Shown here: positions 5,788-12,247 of the stretch, piece by piece
How the letters are laid out: each line of letters begins with the position of its first letter
How positions within the stretch are numbered: the stretch's first letter is position 1
From: an uncultured Clostridia bacterium
GTDB taxonomy: Bacteria > Bacillota > Clostridia > UBA1381
DNA length: 12,247 bases
NCBI GenBank assembly: GCA_910585795.1
Contig: CAJUFV010000163.1
Location: forward strand, 1-12,247
Reading direction: 5' to 3'
The notes under the pieces: generated by a model
Told to the model about the DNA's origin: nothing
Database searches by the model: none
The model's input: only the letters and a program-made list of their open reading frames with translations
Translations under genes and position numbers: made by a program

Positions 5788-8139
5788 TTACTGAGCAATT
5801 ATTATACGTATTCTGCCGCCTGAACCCTGCTGCTTGTCATAATAAGCTGTAAGCTTATAATTCCCGCTTATCGCATCATTAAGCGGTATTTTCATATAAG
5901 TTGAATAATCCTTTTTATGATATACAACAACTTTATCGCTTAACAAATACTTATTACCGTCTATTACAGCTTCAGTAGATGTAAGACTGCTTATATTTGA
6001 TTTGTATTCCATAAGCTGCTGTATATTTTCAAGTCTGGAATTACCTATCTTGAGCCTGAACGGGCCTCGCGCATTATTAGATAGGCTTGACATATATGTA
6101 CCTGTGGTACCGTCTATATCTATTGTATACGAGCGTGTATCTGAATCAAATTTTGTAATAATTCCGTATGCATACATATCGCCAGTCACATTCTTCAATA
6201 TAAGCTCATCAATCTCTCCATAGCTGTTCTTTGAACAATATAATATGCTTGAAGCCGCAATATTTACACCATCCAATCTCTGAATATATACTCCGCAGTA
6301 ATCAGGAGTGTCATCATTTTCCGTACCCGATGTATCAAGAATTTTAACATCTGACGCCAACTCATAATCGCCAATTGTTTTCTTTGCAGCATTTACTCTT
6401 CCTGATACTGTTCCTGCTGTATTTTTCTGCTGTGTAAGAGATGCTTTTCCATCCTTAAACGCTACTCTGACTACTGAACATACCATCGAGCCGCAATTGC
6501 TTACAGTTGCATATTCGTTCACTTTTCCGTCTGATGTTACAACCTTTGCGTAATAGCTGGAATACACTGTGTTATCTGGATTTGTAAAATCCTTTTTACC
6601 AGCCTCAATCACGAAACCAACAGAAGCTGCCACACTGTTATCCGCAGCTGTATTTTTATTCATAACACCGGCAATTCTACCTGTTCTTCCCAGCAGCACA
6701 GTAATTGTGTCACCGTATTTACAACTGCCGTTTGATGAAAGGTCATTAAATGCGTCTATACCTTCAATAGAATATGTCTGTCCTGAAATTGTAATCTGTG
6801 ACGGCGTGTCTTTATTAGGTAAAGCCGCCTCGTATACACCCGTCACTTTATCTATATACGCGAATACCACATTAAGCGGCTCACTGTAATATATTATGTC
6901 ATTTTCAGATATTGACGCAATATCACTCTGCACTCCGTCACGGAAAACCCTGCTTTCTGTATTAGCGCCTATCTGATTAATCCAGTCATCTGAAGTCACC
7001 TTCAGGGGACCGTTAAAATTATTTGTATCTACCTTAATATATTCAATGGAATTATCCTTTCTGCGCTTTACATACAATGTATCTCCCAGAGCAAAATCCG
7101 AAGCGCTTGACGCGCCATAAACCTTTGCATTTTTTATATCTATATTCTCAAAACCGCCGTTTCTGTATCCGATAATCGTTGTTTTCGACAAGTTGGATAC
7201 ATCTCCTGATACAGCAGGCTCTGTCAACACTGAATAAACAAAATATGTATCATAACCATCATTTGAGCTATCAGAATCAGGTATAAAAGCAATAATTTCC
7301 TTACGATTTTTTATAAAGACTGTACCGGTCATGCCTACACTGCTGTCATCAAAATACTGTCCCTTATTATATGTTCCCTCGGATGTGGATACCTCTTCAC
7401 TGCCAAGCTCATCGTCCTGCTCTGATACAGCAATAATATCAACATCCTCTGTCATTGTGCATTCGTGCGTCTGCAGCAGCACGCCTGAATAAGAGGCTGC
7501 TCCTGCCGCCGCTTCGCTTTCAGAAGATGCCGCGCCTACAGAAGCGGCTCCCCCGCCCGACTGACTTACAGTCATATCTGCCTGCAGTGTATTATAAACC
7601 AATTTCATTATCTGATATCTTGTCAGCTCATCGTTAATCTGCGCGTCAACCTCCTCCAGAAGCTCTAATCCCTGCGCTTTTGATATTTGCCCGTACGGAT
7701 AAGCCGCCCCGAACGAGTCATCGTCATAACCAAGAATTCTCAACAGCACTGTTACTGCTTCTTCGTAAGTCACAGTATTTTCAGGTCTGTACGTAGCATC
7801 AAGATAACCCTCGACATATCCGGCGGAAACAGCCGCGCGGACATACGGAGCATACCACTGTGTATACGGCACATCCTTAAACGGAGATATTTTTAGTCCT
7901 GCCGCAACTGTATTCTTTGCTGGTGACAACGCTATTGCAATCTTTGCGAATTCCGCGCGCGATACCTTTTGGTTAAGACGCATATCGCCGCTGTCGTCTC
8001 CCTGCATTATCTCCAATTCCTTTAAAAGAGAAATAATTCCATCATCCTTTGATACCGCTGCCCTTGCGGTAAATGACGGCATTACAGCCATAGACGCAAG
8101 CACAGCAGCCGTAATAATAAGTGAAACTATTTTTTTCAT
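5788..8139 (-). CDS. Secreted S-layer-homology (SLH) domain protein with unassigned C-terminal region
   Basis: A 783-residue exported protein. The N-terminus MKKIVSLIITAAVLASMAVM followed by PSFTARA-AVS is a signal peptide, with likely cleavage after residue 27. SLH repeats follow: a partial one at about 30-76 (VSRAEFAKIAIAL), a clear one at 86-137 (FKDVPYTQWYAPYVRAAVSA, then GYVEGY, YRPENTVTYEEAV, LLRILGY) and a degenerate one at about 138-187 (LTRYQIMKLVYNTL). SLH repeats bind secondary cell-wall polymers and hold proteins at the surface. A Ser/Ala/Gly-rich linker (192-217) leads to about 560 residues of mostly beta-type sequence that I do not recognise; no catalytic motif or sortase signal is visible. 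It begins 27 nt after the exporter permease, with AAAGGAAATGCGGAT upstream, so it is the last gene of that operon. It could be a surface partner of the exporter, its cargo, or an unrelated wall protein sharing transcription. Confidence 0.88.
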   Translation of the reverse strand: MKKIVSLIITAAVLASMAVMPSFTARAAVSKDDGIISLLKELEIMQGDDSGDMRLNQKVSRAEFAKIAIALSPAKNTVAAGLKISPFKDVPYTQWYAPYVRAAVSAGYVEGYLDATYRPENTVTYEEAVTVLLRILGYDDDSFGAAYPYGQISKAQGLELLEEVDAQINDELTRYQIMKLVYNTLQADMTVSQSGGGAASVGAASSESEAAAGAASYSGVLLQTHECTMTEDVDIIAVSEQDDELGSEEVSTSEGTYNKGQYFDDSSVGMTGTVFIKNRKEIIAFIPDSDSSNDGYDTYFVYSVLTEPAVSGDVSNLSKTTIIGYRNGGFENIDIKNAKVYGASSASDFALGDTLYVKRRKDNSIEYIKVDTNNFNGPLKVTSDDWINQIGANTESRVFRDGVQSDIASISENDIIYYSEPLNVVFAYIDKVTGVYEAALPNKDTPSQITISGQTYSIEGIDAFNDLSSNGSCKYGDTITVLLGRTGRIAGVMNKNTAADNSVAASVGFVIEAGKKDFTNPDNTVYSSYYAKVVTSDGKVNEYATVSNCGSMVCSVVRVAFKDGKASLTQQKNTAGTVSGRVNAAKKTIGDYELASDVKILDTSGTENDDTPDYCGVYIQRLDGVNIAASSILYCSKNSYGEIDELILKNVTGDMYAYGIITKFDSDTRSYTIDIDGTTGTYMSSLSNNARGPFRLKIGNSRLENIQQLMEYKSNISSLTSTEAVIDGNKYLLSDKVVVYHKKDYSTYMKIPLNDAISGNYKLTAYYDKQQGSGGRIRIIIAQ

Positions 8140-8166
8140 AATTTATCCGCATTTCCTTTCTTGTAA

Positions 8167-9339
8167 TTAGTCATATCTGAGGGCGTCAATAGGATTAAGC
8201 GCCGCCGCCTTTCTTGCCGGCATAAATCCGAAAAATACGCCAATCATTGCTGAAACACTAAATGAAACTATTACTGACGCAGGAGTTGGCAGTACTGTCA
8301 TACCAAGCAGTTTGCCTGCTCCTATCGCAAGTAATGAACCAATTATAATTCCTATAACACCGCCTATACAGCTTAACATCCCCGCTTCTATAACAAACTG
8401 AGAAAGTATATCCTTCTGTTTCGCGCCAAGGGATTTTCTTATACCAATTTCTCTTGTACGTTCGGTTACAGACACAAGCATTATGTTCATAATACCAATG
8501 CCCGCAACAACAAGTGAAATTGCCGCAATCGCAATTAGCATCATCTGCATTTTATCAAGAATATCGGTAAGGGAATCAGCAATTGACTTCATAGCGGTAA
8601 TTGTATAATAATCATCATCACCAATTTCCTTCTGACAAAGAGCCTCAACCAATCCTTTTGCCGCCTCAACCGTTTCCTGATTTGAGGCGTATATTATATA
8701 GCTGTTTATCTTTGATGTGCGTACCGTATGTGACGCCAGTGTATACGGTACATACACACAATTGTCATTGGAGCTTTCTGTTGAATCATCCTGTTCCTCA
8801 ACAATTCCAACCACTTCATACGGAGTTCCTGTAATCTGAAGAGTTTTTCCCAGAGCATCTCCTCCAAAAACCTCCTGAGCAATATATGTACCTATTACAC
8901 ATACCTTTTGACGTCGTTCTATATCAATATATGTAAGCTCTCTGCCATATGCAATTTCAAGGTCTTTAAGTCCCAGATAATACTCATTTACACCTGTGGC
9001 CTGTGATGATATTGAATCGTTTCCATTTTTTATAAAAGCCGGCATTGAAACTGTCGGTGACCATCCGGCAATCACATCGGGATGTTCCTCAGCAAGCGCC
9101 TGAACCTCTTCCACTGGTAATTCCTTTGTGCTTGCTCTGTCTGTAATATTTACTATGATGGACTCTATACCGACTTCCTCAAATGCTTTTGTCACCTCTC
9201 CTGTCATACCTGACATAAGACTGACAAGGGCAATTACAGCAGTTATACCGATTATAATACCAAGCATTGTCAGCATAGAGCGAAGCTTATTGCTGACAAT
9301 GCTCGCTATAGCCATTTTGAAGCATTTCCATAAGCTCAT
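8167..9339 (-). CDS. MacB/YknZ-type ABC transporter permease
   Basis: A 390-residue membrane subunit of a type VII (MacB-like) ABC exporter. It has the family order: a first membrane span at about 22-44 with NKLRSMLTMLGIIIGI before and within it, a large extracytoplasmic MacB core domain (about 45-265), then three C-terminal FtsX-type spans near 267-290, 322-345 and 352-374. Signatures are GIGIMNIMLVSVTERTREIG (280-299), IRKSLGA (300-306) and PARKAAALNPIDALRYD (374-390). These exporters use ATP-driven movement to push substrates from the outer membrane face rather than through the bilayer; in Bacillota, relatives export or protect against peptides. It starts 2 nt after the ATPase stop, with AAGGGGG upstream inside the ATPase gene, so translation is probably coupled. 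The substrate is unknown. Confidence 0.95.
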   Translation of the reverse strand: MSLWKCFKMAIASIVSNKLRSMLTMLGIIIGITAVIALVSLMSGMTGEVTKAFEEVGIESIIVNITDRASTKELPVEEVQALAEEHPDVIAGWSPTVSMPAFIKNGNDSISSQATGVNEYYLGLKDLEIAYGRELTYIDIERRQKVCVIGTYIAQEVFGGDALGKTLQITGTPYEVVGIVEEQDDSTESSNDNCVYVPYTLASHTVRTSKINSYIIYASNQETVEAAKGLVEALCQKEIGDDDYYTITAMKSIADSLTDILDKMQMMLIAIAAISLVVAGIGIMNIMLVSVTERTREIGIRKSLGAKQKDILSQFVIEAGMLSCIGGVIGIIIGSLLAIGAGKLLGMTVLPTPASVIVSFSVSAMIGVFFGFMPARKAAALNPIDALRYD

Positions 9340-9341
9340 AA

Positions 9342-10103
9342 TTAGGTCGCCCCCTTTGCTTTCTCATCATCAGGCGCTTCCTCTCCCGCTCCGTGCTGAT
9401 TCATAACTGTAACATCACCCTCCGCGGGACCGTCATATACAATTTTCCCATCGGTAATTCGTATTATGCGCTTAGCCTTAGCCGCTATTGAATTATCATG
9501 AGTTATAAGAATAATAGTATTACCTTCCTGATTAAGCTTCTGCAAAAATATCATTACTTCTCTTCCCGTGCGTGAATCAAGCGCGCCCGTAGGCTCATCG
9601 GCAAGAATTACAGAAGGGTCTCCAGCAAGAGCGCGCGCAATTGAGACTCTCTGCTGCTGACCGCCTGAAAGCTGAGACGGATAATTGCCGGCTTTCGCTT
9701 TCAGCCCCACTCTGTCAAGAGACGCAAGCGCGCGTCTCTTCTGCTCTGAATCCTTTAAACCAGCATATAAAAGCGGCAGCTCTACATTCTCCAGTACTGT
9801 GAGCTTTGGAAGCAAATTGTACTGCTGAAATATAAAGCCGAGCATTTTATTTCTCACATCCGCCAGTTCGTCCTGTGTATAATTATTTATAGCTCTTCCA
9901 TTTAGCTTATAAACGCCTCTTGTTGCCACATCAAGACATCCTATAATATTCATACAGGTCGATTTACCTGAACCTGACTGGCCTACAATGGCGACAAATT
10001 CACCCTTTTCAATTGTCATAGATATTCCGTCCAGAGCATGAATTTCCGTATCACCCATATGATATATTTTATAAACATTTTTCATTTCCACAAGTGGTGG
10101 CAC
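9342..10103 (-). CDS. MacB/YknY/LolD-type ABC transporter ATP-binding protein
   Basis: The cytoplasmic ATPase that powers the permease encoded next to it. With the GTG start chosen here (253 residues) it has Walker A GQSGSGKST (41-49), Q-loop FIFQQYNLLP (Q93), signature LSGGQQQR (145-152), Walker B VILADEPTGALDS (165-177, catalytic E170) and the switch His in LITHD (H202). The KIYHMGDTEIHALDGIS N-terminus is typical of the LolD/MacB class. The tail (about 228-253) is a hydrophilic extension rich in Glu, Asp, Gly and Ala. A TTG at 10109 would add two residues, but the GGAGG at 10113-10117 is only 3 nt from it and 9 nt from the GTG at 10103, which therefore fits better. It lies 17 nt after the adaptor gene in the same operon. 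Confidence 0.95.
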   Translation of the reverse strand: MPPLVEMKNVYKIYHMGDTEIHALDGISMTIEKGEFVAIVGQSGSGKSTCMNIIGCLDVATRGVYKLNGRAINNYTQDELADVRNKMLGFIFQQYNLLPKLTVLENVELPLLYAGLKDSEQKRRALASLDRVGLKAKAGNYPSQLSGGQQQRVSIARALAGDPSVILADEPTGALDSRTGREVMIFLQKLNQEGNTIILITHDNSIAAKAKRIIRITDGKIVYDGPAEGDVTVMNQHGAGEEAPDDEKAKGAT

Positions 10104-10112
10104 AGTCAATCA

Positions 10113-10117
10113 CCTCC
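10113..10117 (-). promoter_or_regulatory. Ribosome-binding site deciding the ATPase start
   Basis: GGAGG on the minus strand lies in the 17-nt gap after the adaptor stop. It is 9 nt from the GTG at 10103 and only 3 nt from the TTG at 10109, which favours GTG. Confidence 0.7.
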
Positions 10118-10120
10118 GTA

Positions 10121-12103
10121 TTATCGTCCCATAGGACCGCTGCCATGTCCTCCGTTCATGCCGCCTCCAGGGCCTCCGGACATATCATTGTTCATTCCGC
10201 CTCCAGGACCTCCAGACATACCATTCATATTCTGCATCATAACCTCATCGGAACCAAAGAATGCGCCGGCGCTTGAGGCCTGTGTATTCAAGGTTCTTAC
10301 CATATCTGTTTCTGTTAATCCGGATTTAATTTCAATATATTCAGTGTCATTAATTCCTGTTTCCACACGAATGGCACGATACCCTTCCGGTATTTCAATA
10401 TTAGACGGAATATCAGATGTATCCATATCTTTGCCGCTGTCATCTAATATTTTTTCATTGTCCTTACGGTCATCAGCCGGTTTTTTGCTGTCATTTTTGT
10501 CTTCCTGTGTCCTTTCCTCGGTTCTTTTTCTTATAATATCTGTCACATCATTTTCATAAGGCTGTCCGTTATCCTTTACAAACACAATATTACCTCTGTT
10601 TACACTATTAACAGGCGCGGCAATGACATTTTCAGCTTCATCAACTACAATTGTAGCGTCAACATTCATTCCAGGAAGTAAATCACCATAGTTGTCAATT
10701 TCTATTTCAATCGTATATGTTGTTACTCCGTTCTGGTTAACACCGTCAACCGGAACCTTTACAACCTTACCTTCAAATTCGCCTTCAACAGCCTCTGCCG
10801 TAACAGCCGCCTTCTGGCCTGTTTTTACAAGTGCAATTTCTGTTTCATCCACTTCAAGACTAAATTTCACACATGACAAGTCATAAATTACACATAAAGC
10901 CTCTGTACTATTACCTGAATCTACTGTATCTCCTGCTTTGGCGTTTTTAGTTACTACTGTTCCGTCAATAGGAGCTTCTACAATATAATCATTAATTGCG
11001 TCCTTTGCTTTTTCATAGCTAAGCTTTGCGTCATCCATTGAAAGCTGAGCATTACTCAGCGTCGTATTTGCCGTATCTGATTTTATATATGCTACTTTCT
11101 GGCCATTGTATACCCCGTCACCCATGGAAATATTTAAATTATTCACTGTGCCTGACGCCTTAGCGGTAATTTTCTGAGTACTTATATATTCAAACTTAGC
11201 GGTATCCGAACAAGCTACTCCATTCACAACCGCACTTCCTGAATCCTTTTCAGAAAGCGCTCCTGGGTTTGCTACCTCAATAGTAGCATATACCACCATC
11301 GTATGCGCGTCAGCCGCTGAGGAACGTGAAGATTTTTCAGTTACTTTTCCATATATAACGTCTCTTGAACCTGTTACCGAAACCTGCGCTTCCGCCCCAA
11401 TATATACCTCCGTCGCATCATAATCATTAAACGGCAGACGAATCTTCATATATGTATCATCATATACAGTAGCTATTTCCGCGCCGCTCATCACATTATC
11501 GCCGTTTTTCACCGCTACTGATTTAACCTTTCCTGAAATAGACGAGGTTACATACTGGTCATTATATGATTTCTGCGCGTCAGAAAGGCTATTCTGCGCC
11601 TTTGTAATTGCATTTTGAGCTCCGGAAAGACTGTTTGCGGCATCCTTGTCATCAAATTGATACAGCTTGTCACCCTTTTTTACAGTGTCACCCTCTTTAA
11701 AATAATCAGCTGTTATATCTCCTGATTTAATCGTTGTAACATTATATGAGTCATTAGGCTCAATTGACGATGACCCTGTTATTGTATTTATTATAGTTCT
11801 GCGCTCTACTGAGGCATCTGTATACATATCCTTTACGGCATTTTTACTTTTTATAGCGTTCGATACGGAGCACGCCGCAATAAGCAATATGATAATACCC
11901 GCAATTACAGCAAGAATAATCATTTTTTTCTTTTTCTTATTATTTTTTTCAGCAAGCGTGTCCTCAACACGGTCATCAAAAATATCACTGCTGTCAGCTT
12001 CAGAAAATGTATCAGAAATATTCTCTGATTCCGCTGCCGCTTTTGTATTTTCTTCAAGCACTTCATCTGGAGCTGAAGCTGTTTCTATATCATAGTTTGC
12101 CAT
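10121..12103 (-). CDS. HlyD/YknX-type membrane-fusion (periplasmic adaptor) protein with duplicated module
   Basis: The adaptor of the tripartite exporter, 660 residues from the chosen ATG. An acidic cytoplasmic N-terminus and a KKKKK stretch (about 56-60) precede one membrane span (about 62-80); the rest is outside the membrane. Lipoyl-like and barrel segments occur twice. The first copy (about 124-245) has GDTVKKGDKLYQFDD, a short helical hairpin (LSGAQNAITKAQNSL) and SGKVKSVAVKNGDNVMSG. The second (about 310-435) has SGTVNNLNISMGDGVYNGQK, a similar hairpin (LSNAQLSMDDAKLSYEKAKD) and DGTVVTKNAKAGDTVDSG. A charged insert (about 523-563) splits the membrane-proximal domain, and the tail is Gly/Met-rich. 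Simple MacA-type adaptors are about 370-400 residues, so this one is much longer. The frame could start at an ATG at 12124, but GGAGG (12111-12115) lies 7 nt before the ATG at 12103, and the predicted transcript starts near 12130. First gene of the operon. Confidence 0.92.
   Translation of the reverse strand: MANYDIETASAPDEVLEENTKAAAESENISDTFSEADSSDIFDDRVEDTLAEKNNKKKKKMIILAVIAGIIILLIAACSVSNAIKSKNAVKDMYTDASVERRTIINTITGSSSIEPNDSYNVTTIKSGDITADYFKEGDTVKKGDKLYQFDDKDAANSLSGAQNAITKAQNSLSDAQKSYNDQYVTSSISGKVKSVAVKNGDNVMSGAEIATVYDDTYMKIRLPFNDYDATEVYIGAEAQVSVTGSRDVIYGKVTEKSSRSSAADAHTMVVYATIEVANPGALSEKDSGSAVVNGVACSDTAKFEYISTQKITAKASGTVNNLNISMGDGVYNGQKVAYIKSDTANTTLSNAQLSMDDAKLSYEKAKDAINDYIVEAPIDGTVVTKNAKAGDTVDSGNSTEALCVIYDLSCVKFSLEVDETEIALVKTGQKAAVTAEAVEGEFEGKVVKVPVDGVNQNGVTTYTIEIEIDNYGDLLPGMNVDATIVVDEAENVIAAPVNSVNRGNIVFVKDNGQPYENDVTDIIRKRTEERTQEDKNDSKKPADDRKDNEKILDDSGKDMDTSDIPSNIEIPEGYRAIRVETGINDTEYIEIKSGLTETDMVRTLNTQASSAGAFFGSDEVMMQNMNGMSGGPGGGMNNDMSGGPGGGMNGGHGSGPMGR
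10155..10220 (-). repeat. Two-copy 36-bp-period repeat coding the Gly/Met tail of the adaptor
   Basis: Units 10155-10184 and 10191-10220 match at 27 of 30 positions. They encode two copies of MSGGPGGGMN in the last 40 residues of the adaptor. This looks like an in-frame tandem duplication within coding sequence; the mismatches are mostly silent. Confidence 0.8.
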
Positions 12104-12110
12104 ACTTTCG

Positions 12111-12115
12111 CCTCC
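12111..12115 (-). promoter_or_regulatory. Ribosome-binding site deciding the adaptor start
   Basis: GGAGG on the minus strand, 7 nt before the ATG at 12103. It lies inside the longer frame that would begin at 12124, which itself has no Shine-Dalgarno. Confidence 0.75.
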
Positions 12116-12136
12116 GAATTTCATAATAACGTTTAT

Positions 12137-12165
12137 ATTTTACCACCACGATTTTTCAAAGTCAA
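12137..12165 (-). promoter_or_regulatory. Promoter of the exporter-SLH operon
   Basis: On the minus strand TTGACT (12165-12160), a 17-nt spacer ending in TGG, and TAAAAT (12142-12137). Each box matches 5 of 6 consensus bases, and the TGN just before the -10 box is an extended -10 element. The predicted start near 12130 gives a leader of about 27 nt before the ATG at 12103. The remaining AT-rich sequence to 12247 shows no gene. Confidence 0.7.
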
Positions 12166-12247
12166 TCAGCGCGCCTATCAATTTACATTTTATTCATATT
12201 TTATTATATACTACATTTTTTATATCTTTTCATAATATGCTACAAAC

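Noticed and set aside
5631..5852. 73-codon open frame, plus strand, across the end of the SLH gene
   Set aside because: It overlaps the SLH coding end on the other strand and the VOC ribosome-binding site, with no family resemblance or ribosome-binding site of its own.
10155..10220. Short repeats considered as CRISPR-like
   Set aside because: Only two units 6 bp apart, inside coding sequence and in frame; they are a protein tail duplication.
10038..10559. 173-codon open frame on the plus strand inside the adaptor gene
   Set aside because: It is a shadow of the Gly/Met tail and charged region of the adaptor on the opposite strand, rich in Pro and Ser because it reads the complement of GGN repeats.

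Overview
The window is AT-rich bacterial chromosome with strong AGGAGG-type ribosome-binding sites and sigma-70/sigma-A type promoters. The proteins point to a Gram-positive anaerobe of the Clostridia (Bacillota): a long EpsC-type serine acetyltransferase, a CmpB-family membrane protein, a YknXYZ/MacAB-like exporter with a single-span adaptor, and a secreted SLH-domain protein. Family and genus cannot be fixed from this sequence. I see no integrase, transposase, CRISPR array, tRNA or rRNA.

Layout, left to right. (1) 12-929, minus: serine O-acetyltransferase (cysE), with a promoter about 165 nt upstream that leaves a long leader. (2) 1285-3780, plus, divergent from cysE: a type IA topoisomerase III (topB) of the E. 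coli TopB-like subfamily, with two extra Cys4 C-terminal repeats. (3) 3834-3865: a 14-bp hairpin acting as shared terminator between convergent genes. (4) 3870-4989, minus: a two-gene operon (HD-domain protein, then CmpB-family membrane protein) behind a perfect TTGACA-17-TATAAT promoter. (5) 4990-5787: a gene-poor gap holding a terminator-like hairpin and the decayed remains of a VOC (glyoxalase-like) gene with four internal stops and a frameshift. (6) 5788-12103, minus: a four-gene operon, in transcription order adaptor, ABC ATPase, MacB-type permease and secreted SLH protein, behind a promoter at 12137-12165.

The last operon is the most interesting part. The first three genes form a tripartite exporter of the YknX-YknY-YknZ / MacA-MacB type. 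The fourth, 27 nt behind the permease, encodes a large exported protein with N-terminal S-layer-homology repeats and about 560 residues I cannot assign. The adaptor carries an internal duplication of its lipoyl/hairpin module, a charged insert and a Gly/Met-rich tail. A reasonable but untested inference is an envelope export machine that works together with a cell-wall-bound partner or cargo. The other genes look like ordinary chromosomal functions. Three starts were moved inward from the longest possible reading frame, because the Shine-Dalgarno sequences fit the inner codons.
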